Source: Psychrobacter cibarius (GTDB lineage Bacteria; Pseudomonadota; Gammaproteobacteria; Pseudomonadales; Moraxellaceae). From it: 64,000 nucleotides of DNA. How positions within the stretch are numbered: the first letter of the stretch is position 1; every line of letters begins with the position of its first letter. Positions 55,458-64,000 of the stretch are shown here, piece after piece. Both the position numbers and the translations under genes were made by a program. The stretch covers positions 1-64,000 of the forward strand of contig NZ_JABASQ010000008.1 in the NCBI RefSeq assembly GCF_016107535.1. Reading direction: 5' to 3'. Below the pieces are notes generated by a model, which did no database searches, had not been told where the DNA came from, and worked only from the letters and a program-made list of their open reading frames with translations.

Positions 55458-57941
55458 TTATTCTTTTAGCTGAATTTTATTGCCAACGGCTTGGTTGCTA
55501 ACGTCACTAGCATTGAAGGGTAGGCGAATCCATTCTTTAGCTGAATAGCGACGACTCTGGTCACGATGGAACGGTCGAGTAGTATCAGAAGCTTGCGAGT
55601 AACCTAGTAATGCTTCTGCTACAGGGCCGCTTTTATCAAAGGTAACGGTTTGCATATATGTTGGACCAAAATTAATGAGGTAGTTTGCGCCATCATTAGC
55701 GCTTGTGCCTCTCGTTTCTGCAACATTGAATACACCTTCACGACCAAAGCCACCATGCATAGCAATACGCTCATCGTTTTTATTAGCATCAACGATATAC
55801 TGCAAATCAGATAAAGACGCATCAAGAGCGATGTTTTTATCTTGGAAAAACTTAATGGAATCTCCTAAAGCAGTACGTGTATCCGCGCTAATAATTAAAC
55901 CACGAGGCGTATTGACTGGGTCTTTTGCATCAAATTTAACACTGAATATCGTATCCGTCGTTTCATTGAAATCTACATTACGCCAAAACTCTCTAAAGAC
56001 ATGAGCGCCTTTACTATCTAAATTATTACGACGATCCCAATTACTCAAGATATTACAAGCATTAGTTGCATCAATAGTAGAGCCACCCGTCAAAGGCATG
56101 CTAGCATTCGCTCGACAATCTGCTAATACGTCATCGAGTACCAACTCAGCGACATAACTGCGGTTACCATAGACGACCTCTTGCATATTGTCTAAATTGA
56201 AGTTAGTACCGCCCAAGTTATCTTTATTACTGAATCGATCTTGTATTTGAACCAGTCCCATACGTGAGCGCATAAGCAATGGAACACCATCTACTGGACT
56301 AGCACCTAAGAAGGGGGCTAAACGACGACGTAGGAGTGGTGAAAATCCAGTCAGTGGTTGCTCTAAATTGCTTAACCAATAGCTATCATTTGAGTTAGCA
56401 ACATAATCATCGCGGATCAAGAAAGGTAAGTTTGAGCGCCCAAAAATACCTGCTTGCGGTGAGTCTGTATCAACTCCCCATTCACAGGCAGCGGTACTAC
56501 CATTCAGTGCTGGCAAGTCAGAGGCAATTAAAGCACCAAGGAAGGGGCCAGATGCAGCACTACTACAAGCTTCAAGCTTAGCTTTGGTCACATTTGGTAC
56601 GGTTGAGATGTCAGCATAGAGTGCCTTACCATTACGGTCGGTAGCAATAGTATTAACAAACCCAAGACCAAGGACGCTTTGCATTCTGTCGACTAAGTCC
56701 TCAACGCTCGTAGCCTTATTCATACTACGCCATTGATTGAGTGCTCTTGGGTTTTCAGAGGCGGCATCACGGATAGTATAAGCTAGATTATTAGCGCCCC
56801 ATGCTGGTAATTGGCCATTGAGTAAATTGACCGCTAACATAGGTCCATATTGTGAGACATAAATATTGTGAACCTGCGTCTGATTATTTGGTAGCTGAAT
56901 AGTGACAGGAACGGTTTCGATATCACGCTGCTCAGTCACATCAGCGCTATTAGTATAATTGTATTTGAGAGGATCTCCGTCAACTAGGCTAAGCTGATAA
57001 AGTGTAAAACGTTTGGCAGTGGATACGGTATGGCTCCAAGCCACGTCTTTATTAAAACCGATGTTAGGGAAAGGCTGACCTTGCTGAGCCGCACCCATCA
57101 CATCCAGCTCACCTGGCATCGTTAAGTGAAATTGATAGAAGCGTTGGACGCCATCCCATGGCTCATGCGGATTGCCATACATGACCCCACTACTAGTACC
57201 GGTCACCTCCTTACCAAAGGCGTAGGCATTACTACCGCCACTCATCGCATTAATCGTATCCATATTGAATGCAGGTGCTGACTCTACGACAGGATTTGCG
57301 ACTGGAACACTACGCATTCTTGAGCTACCCTGAACGCCAGCAATAGAGGGCGGTGCCGCTGCTACAATGGGACCGACAAAATTAGATAAGCCACCACGTA
57401 GATTGGCTTTACCGTAGACCGTCAATAAATCATCGAGAGTAATCTCTCGTACCCATTCAGCATTGGCACAAGCAGGATCGATATTAGCCACGCCTTTATC
57501 ACGTAGATAACGGCTATAGCCTGCAGCATAACCTGTCACAGCATCAATGACTTCAGGGTCTTGAGCTGCTAAAAATTCAGCTTTTCGCTTGTCAGTGTTG
57601 TACCACGTATAAAAAGCATCGCTAGCCAAATTACCGTCAGCGCCTAGATACAGCATACTCTGACCGCTAGCGACTATAACTTCACGCGCTAGTGAGCAGA
57701 AATTATCTTCTGCGAATGCATAACCGACGCCATAACCCAGACCTTTGTAATCCTTTGCGGTGATGTGCGGTATACCGAACTCAGTACGCTGAATATCGGC
57801 TTCATAATTAGTGGAAGGGGATATGACATCATCGTCATTGAAACTATTGTCGCTGTCTGAGCAGCCGAACAGTCCTAAAGAGACTGCTACTGTCAGTAGC
57901 GTGAGTGTGGGCACACGCCGATTATGCATCTTTATGCTCAT
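55458..57941 (-). CDS. Penicillin-acylase-family lipoprotein (Ntn hydrolase)
   Basis: An 827-aa exported N-terminal-nucleophile hydrolase. A signal peptide ends in a lipobox (LFGC, Cys27), so the protein is probably lipid-anchored. The small subunit covers about 45-235. The autocleavage site is at Gly236-Ser237 in MSGGSNAYAFGKE, where Ser237 becomes the nucleophile. The conserved NPHEPW follows near 257, and FPNIGFNKDVAWSHTVSTA further on. The layout matches acylases of the penicillin G/AHL acylase family such as PvdQ or QuiP, which cleave amide bonds. The substrate (acyl-homoserine lactone, other amide) is not deducible. No quorum-sensing gene is nearby. Confidence 0.88.
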   Translation of the reverse strand: MSIKMHNRRVPTLTLLTVAVSLGLFGCSDSDNSFNDDDVISPSTNYEADIQRTEFGIPHITAKDYKGLGYGVGYAFAEDNFCSLAREVIVASGQSMLYLGADGNLASDAFYTWYNTDKRKAEFLAAQDPEVIDAVTGYAAGYSRYLRDKGVANIDPACANAEWVREITLDDLLTVYGKANLRGGLSNFVGPIVAAAPPSIAGVQGSSRMRSVPVANPVVESAPAFNMDTINAMSGGSNAYAFGKEVTGTSSGVMYGNPHEPWDGVQRFYQFHLTMPGELDVMGAAQQGQPFPNIGFNKDVAWSHTVSTAKRFTLYQLSLVDGDPLKYNYTNSADVTEQRDIETVPVTIQLPNNQTQVHNIYVSQYGPMLAVNLLNGQLPAWGANNLAYTIRDAASENPRALNQWRSMNKATSVEDLVDRMQSVLGLGFVNTIATDRNGKALYADISTVPNVTKAKLEACSSAASGPFLGALIASDLPALNGSTAACEWGVDTDSPQAGIFGRSNLPFLIRDDYVANSNDSYWLSNLEQPLTGFSPLLRRRLAPFLGASPVDGVPLLMRSRMGLVQIQDRFSNKDNLGGTNFNLDNMQEVVYGNRSYVAELVLDDVLADCRANASMPLTGGSTIDATNACNILSNWDRRNNLDSKGAHVFREFWRNVDFNETTDTIFSVKFDAKDPVNTPRGLIISADTRTALGDSIKFFQDKNIALDASLSDLQYIVDANKNDERIAMHGGFGREGVFNVAETRGTSANDGANYLINFGPTYMQTVTFDKSGPVAEALLGYSQASDTTRPFHRDQSRRYSAKEWIRLPFNASDVSNQAVGNKIQLKE

Positions 57942-58295
57942 AATCTTATCCGTCCATGGTAGTAGGTATTATATAAATCTGCAGCAAAAAGCCGCCAGTA
58001 AACTTTATATGATCAATAAAATCCTTTTATTGCCAATACTCTTGCTAATCTTTAATACTTTGTAGCACGATTAAAATTATCCAATACGTTAATAACGTGG
58101 TTAACAGGCGTGAGAATTTTTGGATAATCTTTGGAGCAGCATAGCCGAATAAGACTGAGCGAAAGAGCATCCGTTTATCATATAACAACTGTTGATAATT
58201 ATGCTAGTAAATAAAATTAGACAAGGAAACACGACATTTGCGCACTGATACATAATACTCTATTATCATTTATTCCCTATATTAGGAAAATGCTG
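57942..58295 (+). promoter_or_regulatory. Intergenic region with comM promoter
   Basis: No gene is seen in these 350 bases. TTGCGC (58238-58243), 17 bp and TATTAT (58261-58266) form a plausible sigma-70 promoter; AGGA at 58284-58287 lies 8 bases before the ATG at 58296. Confidence 0.55.
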
Positions 58296-59873
58296 ATGTC
58301 GTTTGCCCAAGTCTATACTCGTTCAGTCGTCGGACTGCATGCGCCCAAGGTCATTATTGAAGTGCATCTGTCACAAGGGTTGCCAGCATTGACCATCGTC
58401 GGTTTGCCGGAGGCGGCGGTACGTGAGAGTAAAGACCGTGTACGCTCTGCGATTCTGAACTCTGGCTTTCAATTTCCTAATCGTCGTCTTACTATCAATT
58501 TAGCCCCCGCTGATTTGCCTAAAGATGGTGCACGTCTTGATTTACCGATTGCCATCGGAATCTTGGCAGCCAGTGATCAATTGGATCCAGAAGTATTATC
58601 AGGGTTTGAGTTTATCGGGGAGTTAGCGCTCAATGGGAATTTACGGCAAGTGACAGGCAGCTTAGCGGTGGCACGAGCGATCAAAGCTGAGGCGCTGGCG
58701 TCCAAAGTATTGCAGGTGGCAAATATCACTGAACAGGAGCTGATCGAGCCACGGCAAAAACCACAAACACCGCAGCTTATCGTACCGATTGATAATGGTG
58801 CTGAGGCCAGCCGTGTGGATGGCGTGACGATACTAGCCGCGCAAAGCTTAAAGACAGTTTGTGACCACTTACAGTTGTTAGCGAACCCAAGCGCAGCCTA
58901 TGACTCTTTGGACGTTGTACAACCCAGTCCAGCACAGCAGCATGTTGGCTATCAAGTGGATTTGGCCGATGTTAAAGGACAGCATCATGCACGGCGCGCG
59001 CTAGAGATTGCCGCTGCTGGTGGTCATTCGCTGTTATTTACAGGGCCACCCGGCTCAGGCAAGACGTTAATGGCGTCACGGCTACCGACCATATTGCCGG
59101 ATTTAAGTGATGAAGATGCGTTAGAAGTTGCCAGTACTTATTCAGTGGCAGACAGCGATTACGATTATGGGACAAGACCATTTAGGCAGGTTCATCACAC
59201 TATATCAGCCGTGGCATTGGTAGGTGGTGGCTCACGACCAAAACCGGGTGAAATTACCCTTGCCAATAAAGGCGTATTATTCCTTGACGAATTGCCAGAG
59301 TTTGATCGGAGTGTGCTTGAGGTATTGCGTCAGCCATTAGAAGCCAAGCAAATCACTATTAGCCGTGCCAATTCGCAGATGACTTTTCCGGCAAATTTCC
59401 AATTGGTCGCTGCCATGAATCCATGTCCATGCGGCTATGATGGCGATACCTCAGGGCGTTGTCGCTGCCGACCTGAACAGATTAAACGTTACCAAGATAA
59501 ACTATCAGGTCCACTGCTTGATCGCATTGATTTGCATATCACTGTACCTGCGCTGCCAATTGCCGACTTGCAAAATGCTCAAGCTGGCGAAACCTCCGAA
59601 CAAGTGCGCGTTCGAGTTATTGCCGCACATAACCATCAGATGCAGCGGCAACAAAAGGTCAATAATGAGCTTAGCCCTAGCGAGATTGATAAATATATCC
59701 AACTCGGAGAGGGCGAACAGCAACTATTACAGCTCGCTCAGCAGCGTCTGAATTTATCGGCACGCGGTTATCATCGAGTATTGCGAGTGGCGCGTACCAT
59801 TGCTGATTTGGCTGACAGTATCGATATTACAAGCGCTCATGTGTCTGAGGCGCTGAGTTATCGGAGCAAATAA
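58296..59873 (+). CDS. comM: YifB/ComM-family Mg-chelatase-like AAA ATPase
   Basis: Hexameric helicase that helps branch migration during natural transformation (ComM) in related bacteria. An N-terminal Lon-like domain (about 1-170: SFAQVYTRSVVGLHAPKV, GLPEAAVRESKDRVRSAI) precedes the AAA core with Walker A GPPGSGKT near residue 250 and Walker B LFLDELPEF near 330. Then come CPCGYDGDTSGRCRCRP, a cysteine-rich zinc-binding loop typical of the family, and LSGPLLDRIDLHI. The start at 58296 is decided by AGGA spacing; ATG 58290 is too close. Together with dprA it indicates competence genes. Confidence 0.95.
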   Translation: MSFAQVYTRSVVGLHAPKVIIEVHLSQGLPALTIVGLPEAAVRESKDRVRSAILNSGFQFPNRRLTINLAPADLPKDGARLDLPIAIGILAASDQLDPEVLSGFEFIGELALNGNLRQVTGSLAVARAIKAEALASKVLQVANITEQELIEPRQKPQTPQLIVPIDNGAEASRVDGVTILAAQSLKTVCDHLQLLANPSAAYDSLDVVQPSPAQQHVGYQVDLADVKGQHHARRALEIAAAGGHSLLFTGPPGSGKTLMASRLPTILPDLSDEDALEVASTYSVADSDYDYGTRPFRQVHHTISAVALVGGGSRPKPGEITLANKGVLFLDELPEFDRSVLEVLRQPLEAKQITISRANSQMTFPANFQLVAAMNPCPCGYDGDTSGRCRCRPEQIKRYQDKLSGPLLDRIDLHITVPALPIADLQNAQAGETSEQVRVRVIAAHNHQMQRQQKVNNELSPSEIDKYIQLGEGEQQLLQLAQQRLNLSARGYHRVLRVARTIADLADSIDITSAHVSEALSYRSK

Positions 59874-59918
59874 TGATTTCAAAGAATGGCTTAAACGAAT
59901 CATTCTAATGTTCAAATT

Positions 59919-60620
59919 TTAGCTGTCTATCGTATAATTTTTGAAAATATATTCTACTAATGCTGTAAAGGCATCAAAGGCTTCGGTAGGATTTAGCTCA
60001 CGGATATCTTGTCCATAATTATAACCATAAGACAGCCCGAAAGTATCCATATTAGCATTTTGTCCGGCTAAGATATCGTTTCTAGAATCGCCAATCATCA
60101 CAGCTTGTTCTGGAGTGACGTTCAACGCTTTACAGACATGCAGTAGCGGTGCTGGATCAGGCTTTTTAGTTGAGAGACTATCACCGCCTAATACTTCACT
60201 GAATAAGTCCTGCCAGCCAAAGGATTGCAATATTTTCGGTACAAAACGAATCGGTTTATTGGTCACTAACGCCAGCGTAAATCCTGCCGCTTTTAGCTTT
60301 TTTAGTCCGTTATCGACATCTGGGTAAGCAACGGTTTTGCTACCACTGAGATTTTTGTAAGCCTCAAAAAACAGGTGCTCTGCGTAATTGGCTTCCTCGA
60401 CCGTCAACTCGCCTTCTAACACTTCTACCTTACCTACTAGTGCGCGCTCTACCAGCAATCTTGAGCCGTTGCCTATCCAGTTTCGTATGGTCTCGATAGG
60501 GTAAGTCTCTTTGCCCAGAGTGGCTAACATCGCATTGGTCGCATCAGCCAAATCTGGCACACTATCAATGAGTGTGCCATCGAAATCAAAAATCAAAAGT
60601 TGCTTAATATCTACAGTCAT
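59919..60620 (-). CDS. gph: Phosphoglycolate phosphatase (HAD family)
   Basis: HAD hydrolase of 233 aa. Motif I DFDGTLIDS carries the nucleophile and acid (Asp12 and Asp14), motif II is LVTNK, the Lys of motif III is near KKPDPAPL, and motif IV is MIGDSRND. The helical cap (about 20-90) and the length match Gph, which removes 2-phosphoglycolate, a product of DNA repair. Other HAD phosphatases look alike, so the substrate is probable rather than certain. It is convergent with comM. Confidence 0.82.
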   Translation of the reverse strand: MTVDIKQLLIFDFDGTLIDSVPDLADATNAMLATLGKETYPIETIRNWIGNGSRLLVERALVGKVEVLEGELTVEEANYAEHLFFEAYKNLSGSKTVAYPDVDNGLKKLKAAGFTLALVTNKPIRFVPKILQSFGWQDLFSEVLGGDSLSTKKPDPAPLLHVCKALNVTPEQAVMIGDSRNDILAGQNANMDTFGLSYGYNYGQDIRELNPTEAFDAFTALVEYIFKNYTIDS

Positions 60621-60785
60621 TATTATTTGCCTACGCTATCAATTTTATACTTCTTTGGAGTATTAGCTCCAAGCCCTCATTACCTTAGCACAGCAAATCA
60701 TGAATTCAATTATTTAACAGTCTGTCATTATAAGTATTTCTATCTTTTCAGGCTGAGGGTAATGTTTTATTGATATGTTTTATGC

Positions 60786-61286
60786 TTATTCAACCTCTTT
60801 ATAACGTTCGCGATGCTCAGCTTTCATTCTTAGATAATCTTCGTTCTCACGACACTCGTCCCATTTTTGTTTAAATATGCGCGCTGACTCTGCTTTGACT
60901 GGGTCTTCGATTTGTCGTGGCAACTCTTCACGACCATGTGCGCCGCTCTGACCTTTTTTATCATCAGGTACTGGTCCTTTATACTTTTTGCCGCCTTTGT
61001 GATTGGCGTAACGACGGGCGCGGGTGTAGCCCATTTGAATAAATTTGCGCGCCATATCTGCACCGACAAAGTCATCGGCCGCCAGATAATCTAAAAACAT
61101 CTGATAAATTGTCTCGCTGCTCTCAAGCGCAATATCAGGGGTCGCAAAGCGCCAGTGTGGCAGGATTTCAGACTTATACGGCTCTACCAATAAAACGCCT
61201 TGCTCGCCGCGCCCGACCCGATACAGCTCTGGCTGCGCGCGCAAATCTAGGTTTTTATAATCCAAATCGTAATCGAACGCTCTCAT
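60786..61286 (-). CDS. DUF4385-family protein
   Basis: A 166-aa soluble protein with no membrane segments, rich in charged and aromatic residues. The segments FDYDLDYKNLDLR, QPELYRVGRGEQGVLLVEPYKSEILPHWRF, DDFVGADMARKFIQMGYTRARRYANHKGG and the Glu/Lys-rich end are typical of DUF4385 proteins, whose function is unknown. A ribosome binding site of the AGGGAAAAGCG type precedes the ATG. It stands alone, divergent from the small secreted protein gene at 61469. Confidence 0.82.
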   Translation of the reverse strand: MRAFDYDLDYKNLDLRAQPELYRVGRGEQGVLLVEPYKSEILPHWRFATPDIALESSETIYQMFLDYLAADDFVGADMARKFIQMGYTRARRYANHKGGKKYKGPVPDDKKGQSGAHGREELPRQIEDPVKAESARIFKQKWDECRENEDYLRMKAEHRERYKEVE

Positions 61287-61468
61287 CGCTTTTCCCTATT
61301 AGTATTCGTCATCTGTCAAATTTATCATTATCAATACTATCGAGTATACTGAGCGCCGCTGTCTAAAAAACAGCACAAAAATGTTATGCAACCGTGACAG
61401 TAAGCGTTTAGCATGAGAAGCATGGCGAATAGAATCAATCATTGGGCAGGTCTGAGTAGGTTAAAGTT

Positions 61469-61837
61469 ATGACAGTTAATAAAAACATCCTCAATAGCAT
61501 CAGTCTAGCTGGCTCGGCTTTTACGATGTCGTCAAAAAGTATATTTGTGATATCGGTGCTGCTGCTCATCAACGTATTAAGCACCAATGCTGCCCATAGC
61601 GCATGGTTTGAGCGGTTGATTCCGCAAGGAGAAACTTATACGGTACGCGAGATAGATCGTGATTTGGCGTTCGTGATTGATGGTTTCATTTATGATGCGC
61701 GCACGTCTTGCTTTTTAGCAGTGGGCGATAGAGTGATATTTTTTGAAGGGCGTCATGGTATCGATTACCGCGCGACGGTTTATGACTTAGACTCGCGTGA
61801 ACGTTGCGAGGTGTTATTAAGAAGACGTTTGTCATAA
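61469..61837 (+). CDS. Small exported hypothetical protein
   Basis: A 122-aa protein with a signal peptide-like hydrophobic segment (about residues 24-42, ending NAAHSA). The mature part is about 75 residues, with a basic end (CEVLLRRRLS) and two cysteines (in TSCFLAVGD and RERCEV) that could form a disulfide in the periplasm. I recognise no family. An internal ATG at 61526 would give a more typical signal peptide start but lacks a ribosome binding site. The gene is convergent with the tRNA gene and shares its terminator. Confidence 0.65.
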   Translation: MTVNKNILNSISLAGSAFTMSSKSIFVISVLLLINVLSTNAAHSAWFERLIPQGETYTVREIDRDLAFVIDGFIYDARTSCFLAVGDRVIFFEGRHGIDYRATVYDLDSRERCEVLLRRRLS

Positions 61838-61871
61838 GCTATTAGACTTATTTCAGAACGGAATACAGGCA

Positions 61872-61910
61872 TAAAAAAAGCCCCAAACAGCAATGTTCGG
61901 GGCTTTTTAG
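61872..61910. terminator. Bidirectional terminator
   Basis: AAAAAGCCCC (61875-61884) pairs with GGGGCTTTTT (61899-61908) between the convergent protein and tRNA genes. Confidence 0.9.
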
Positions 61911-61924
61911 AATTCTTAAACGAA

Positions 61925-62000
61925 TGGTGGCTCGAGGCAGGTTCGAACTGCCGACACACGGATTTTCAATCCGTTGCTCTACCGACTGAGCTATCGAGCC
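61925..62000 (-). tRNA. tRNA-Phe (GAA)
   Basis: A 76-nt cloverleaf on the minus strand: acceptor stem GGCTCGA/TCGAGCC, D-arm AGCTCAGTCGGTAGAGCA, anticodon stem ACGGA/TCCGT with loop TTGAAAA (anticodon GAA), T-arm GCAGTTCGAACCTGC, discriminator A and an encoded CCA end. All stems pair. Confidence 0.97.
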
Positions 62001-62122
62001 GTCTTCGTTGAGGCGCTATTAAACTAAATATAGACGTTGCTGTCAAGTAGTTTTTGCATAATAGAAGATAAAAGACGATAAATAATCAAATATTGGCAAA
62101 ATTAACTGTTTCTGCTCTCGAT

Positions 62123-62545
62123 TTAGTCTTTAACACGCAGTAAATCATACTCGCTCATAATACGATGGATATCCGCATCGACAGGGACAAACTCACGCAC
62201 ACCTTTTTTTACCTCGGCATCATAGACCAGTTTAATAAACTTAGCATCGATAGCGCGACCGCGATTTTGCTGATGTACTGTTAAATATTGCAGACGCTTG
62301 GCGTCGGTTTGCCCATCATCAAAACAGGCAACTGCAGCGATAGGCTTGTCATTAAACATACCGACATATAGATATTGCCCGCGCTTAAAACCCTGCTCAA
62401 CGATATTTAATACCTCGATACCATCAGGCTGCGCATCATCGCTATCATATAATGCCTGCAAGCGCTCTGCTAGCTCATTGTCGCGCGCAGGTTTTTTGAT
62501 AAGTGGTGTATCCAAGCTATTAATGGCGATCGCTTCTAAAGGCAT
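62123..62545 (-). CDS. PanZ/PanM-like GNAT-family protein
   Basis: A protein of about 140 aa with a GNAT-like core: QYLYVGMFNDKPIAAVACFDDG, then QYLTVHQQNRGRAIDAKFIKLVYDAEV, in place of the acetyl-CoA-binding loop R/QxxGxG/A (here QNRGRA). The best match I can recall is the acetyl-CoA sensor PanZ family, which triggers self-cleavage of aspartate decarboxylase PanD in coenzyme A synthesis. The missing second glycine and absence of panD here leave this open; an ordinary acetyltransferase is the alternative. The frame extends to 62602, but AGGA before the ATG at 62545 sets the start. Confidence 0.6.
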   Translation of the reverse strand: MPLEAIAINSLDTPLIKKPARDNELAERLQALYDSDDAQPDGIEVLNIVEQGFKRGQYLYVGMFNDKPIAAVACFDDGQTDAKRLQYLTVHQQNRGRAIDAKFIKLVYDAEVKKGVREFVPVDADIHRIMSEYDLLRVKD

Positions 62546-62790
62546 AGCAGTTCCTATAAGCAGAGGGTTTTTATCGTATAAAGTAGCAGTATGACACAAC
62601 ACAATATCATAGAGCGTAGTACCGTAGAATATGATATCTAAAAGTCAGTGCAAGTCATGATTAATAATACTGAACACACTATTTTAGCAGAATGAGGTAA
62701 TTTTGTGCGTGGTTTACCGCTTGGTCGTGGCAGTAAATGTTAGGGTTTGCTATGATGAGGCTAGATGATATTTAGTACGTACAAACCCTA

Positions 62791-62960
62791 GGGCGTGTCC
62801 TCAATTCAATCGATAGTTATCTAAATGTGTTAAAAATGGCTAAATCTTGCCAAACGGCGTCAAATAGCTGACTAATATCTCGATATTATCTGCGCTATTT
62901 TCCTTGTTTGACTGCAATTTATCTCATTTTTATCGCCATTTTTAAAATGAGGACACGCCC
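62791..62960 (+). mobile_element. MITE copy C (170 bp)
   Basis: Terminal inverted repeats GGGCGTGTCCTCA and TGAGGACACGCCC, with TA on both sides (62789-62790 and 62961-62962). Very similar to copy B. It occupies the middle of the 557-bp gap between the PanZ-like gene and hisB, in which no other feature was recognised. Confidence 0.92.
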
Positions 62961-63102
62961 TAATACCTTGATATCCTTTGTATATATCATTTTCTAATAC
63001 ATTTTTTGCTAGCGCTGACTCAGACACTAGTAAAATATTTAGACATGTTTTGCCTTATTTATTGACCGCTTTTCACTGATAAAAAACTGATAGAGAGTAG
63101 CC

Positions 63103-63768
63103 ATGACAGCCAATGCAATGACGACTGCTGATACACCTGAGCAAAATGCACCAAAAAACCTAAATTTACATGGTCGCCCTGAACGTATTGCGACCGTTGA
63201 GCGCATTACTGCTGAGACCCAAGTGACTTGTACTGTCAATCTTGATGGTACGGGTCAAGGGGTTGTAGATACTGGCGTGCCGTTTTTGGATCATATGATT
63301 GATCAAATCAAGCGTCACGGTTTGTTTGACTTAGAGATTAAATGCAACGGTGATACCTTTATCGATGACCATCATAGCGTTGAAGACACTGGTATTACCC
63401 TTGGACAAGCATTTAACAAAGCATTGGGCGACAAAAAAGGCATTCGTCGTTATGGGCATTTTTATGCGCCGCTTGATGAATCATTGACCCGCGCTGTCGT
63501 CGATCTATCAGGACGTCCGGGTTTACACATGGACATTCCCTTTACCCGTTCGCATGTCGGTAATTTCGATGTTGACCTGTTTAGCGAATTCTTTTATGGT
63601 TTTGTGAACCATTCTTGGATGACAGTGCATTTAGACAATTTAAAAGGTAAAAACAGCCATCACCAAATCGAGTCTACCTTTAAAGCGTTTGCTCGTGCGC
63701 TACGTATGGCGTGCGAATATGATGAGCGTGCGTTAAATACATTGCCATCGACCAAAGAGGCTTTCTAA
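63103..63768 (+). CDS. hisB: Imidazoleglycerol-phosphate dehydratase
   Basis: Sixth step of histidine synthesis; monofunctional, without the phosphatase domain of E. coli HisB. The enzyme's metal-binding motifs are present: [28 protein letters not shown] near residue 88 and HHQIEST near 186. The N-terminal 25 residues before [12 protein letters not shown] are variable. The 221-aa length is near the family norm. GAGAG precedes the start. hisH follows after about 158 bp, as in many his clusters. Confidence 0.96.
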   Translation: MTANAMTTADTPEQNAPKNLNLHGRPERIATVERITAETQVTCTVNLDGTGQGVVDTGVPFLDHMIDQIKRHGLFDLEIKCNGDTFIDDHHSVEDTGITLGQAFNKALGDKKGIRRYGHFYAPLDESLTRAVVDLSGRPGLHMDIPFTRSHVGNFDVDLFSEFFYGFVNHSWMTVHLDNLKGKNSHHQIESTFKAFARALRMACEYDERALNTLPSTKEAF

Positions 63769-63926
63769 GGCGCATTTAAGGCTCTTCTACGGTGTCAGTC
63801 AAGCTTGGCGTACTAGTTGTACAGCCTGCGCTTGACTTCCTTGTAGAAAAACCTTATCTACACCTTGGTAATAGCCAATAATATAAATAGTATAGTAATC
63901 AAAATATCTAAAATGAGAACCAATTG

Positions 63927-64000
63927 ATGACTAAAGTAGCACTATTAGATTATGGCATGGGCAACTTGCACTCTGCTAGTAAAGCACTATCGGTAGTCGG
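63927..64000 (+). CDS. hisH: Imidazole glycerol phosphate synthase subunit HisH (partial, cut by window end)
   Basis: Only the first 24 codons are inside the window: MTKVALLDYGMGNLHSASKA and a few more. The VALLDYGMGNLHS segment is the characteristic start of the HisH glutaminase, which feeds ammonia to HisF. The position after hisB supports the call. GAGAA lies a few bases before the ATG. Confidence 0.9.
   Translation, partial: MTKVALLDYGMGNLHSASKALSVV

Overview
The window is a stretch of a Gammaproteobacterial chromosome around the replication origin. The gene content and order (dnaA-dnaN-recF-gyrB on the minus strand, rpmH-rnpA-yidD-yidC-mnmE on the plus strand), the moderately AT-rich sequence, the long GyrB and two acyl-lipid-type desaturases point to Moraxellaceae, most likely Psychrobacter. 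That assignment is recognition and inference; no database search was run.

Layout. 0-3.6 kb: an AT-rich 918-aa KAP/YobI-like membrane P-loop ATPase and a crotonase-family enzyme. 3.8-6.3 kb: LysE-type exporter, rlmF and mntP. 6.5-13.7 kb: gyrB, recF, dnaN and dnaA (minus). 13.7-14.3 kb: intergenic region with DnaA boxes and an AT-rich tract, the likely oriC. 14.3-29.3 kb: rpmH (short, 44 aa), rnpA, yidD, yidC, mnmE, nrdR, ribD, ribE, an orphan hybrid histidine kinase (minus), fmt, rsmB and thrC. 29.6-33.0 kb: LysM protein, dprA and tsaC. 33.1-41.0 kb: an envelope/lipid cluster in which several gene types occur as pairs: a GbsR/MarR regulator, two desaturases, two related four-helix membrane proteins, a TIGR01777 epimerase, a DUF393 protein and two metallophosphoesterases. 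41.0-50.2 kb: esterase, grpE-dnaK, bioF-bioC and three tandem outer-membrane beta-barrel genes. 50.3-64 kb: nfeD-SPFH pair, phytase-like protein, hemN, penicillin-acylase-family lipoprotein, comM, gph, DUF4385 gene, tRNA-Phe, a PanZ-like GNAT protein, hisB and the start of hisH.

The non-coding layer is the most informative part. Eight parS-like sites (GTTTCACGTGAAAC or its one-base variant) are scattered between 5.6 and 36.4 kb on both sides of the origin, four of them inside the coding sequences of recF (two), mnmE and rsmB. DnaA boxes form not one but three clusters: dnaA-rpmH, yidD-yidC, and a dense one between ribD and ribE that also holds parS sites; a further pair lies at 34.8 kb. An 18-bp inverted-repeat operator overlapping a TTGACA -35 element occurs before the GbsR-type regulator and before both desaturases, which suggests a small autoregulated desaturase regulon. 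Three copies of a 169-170-bp MITE, with shared terminal inverted repeats and TA at both ends, lie in intergenic regions at 32.1, 53.3 and 62.8 kb.

Most genes are housekeeping genes, and no CRISPR array, prophage or intact insertion sequence was seen. Several starts were moved from the longest reading frame on the basis of ribosome binding sites, terminators or paralogue alignment.
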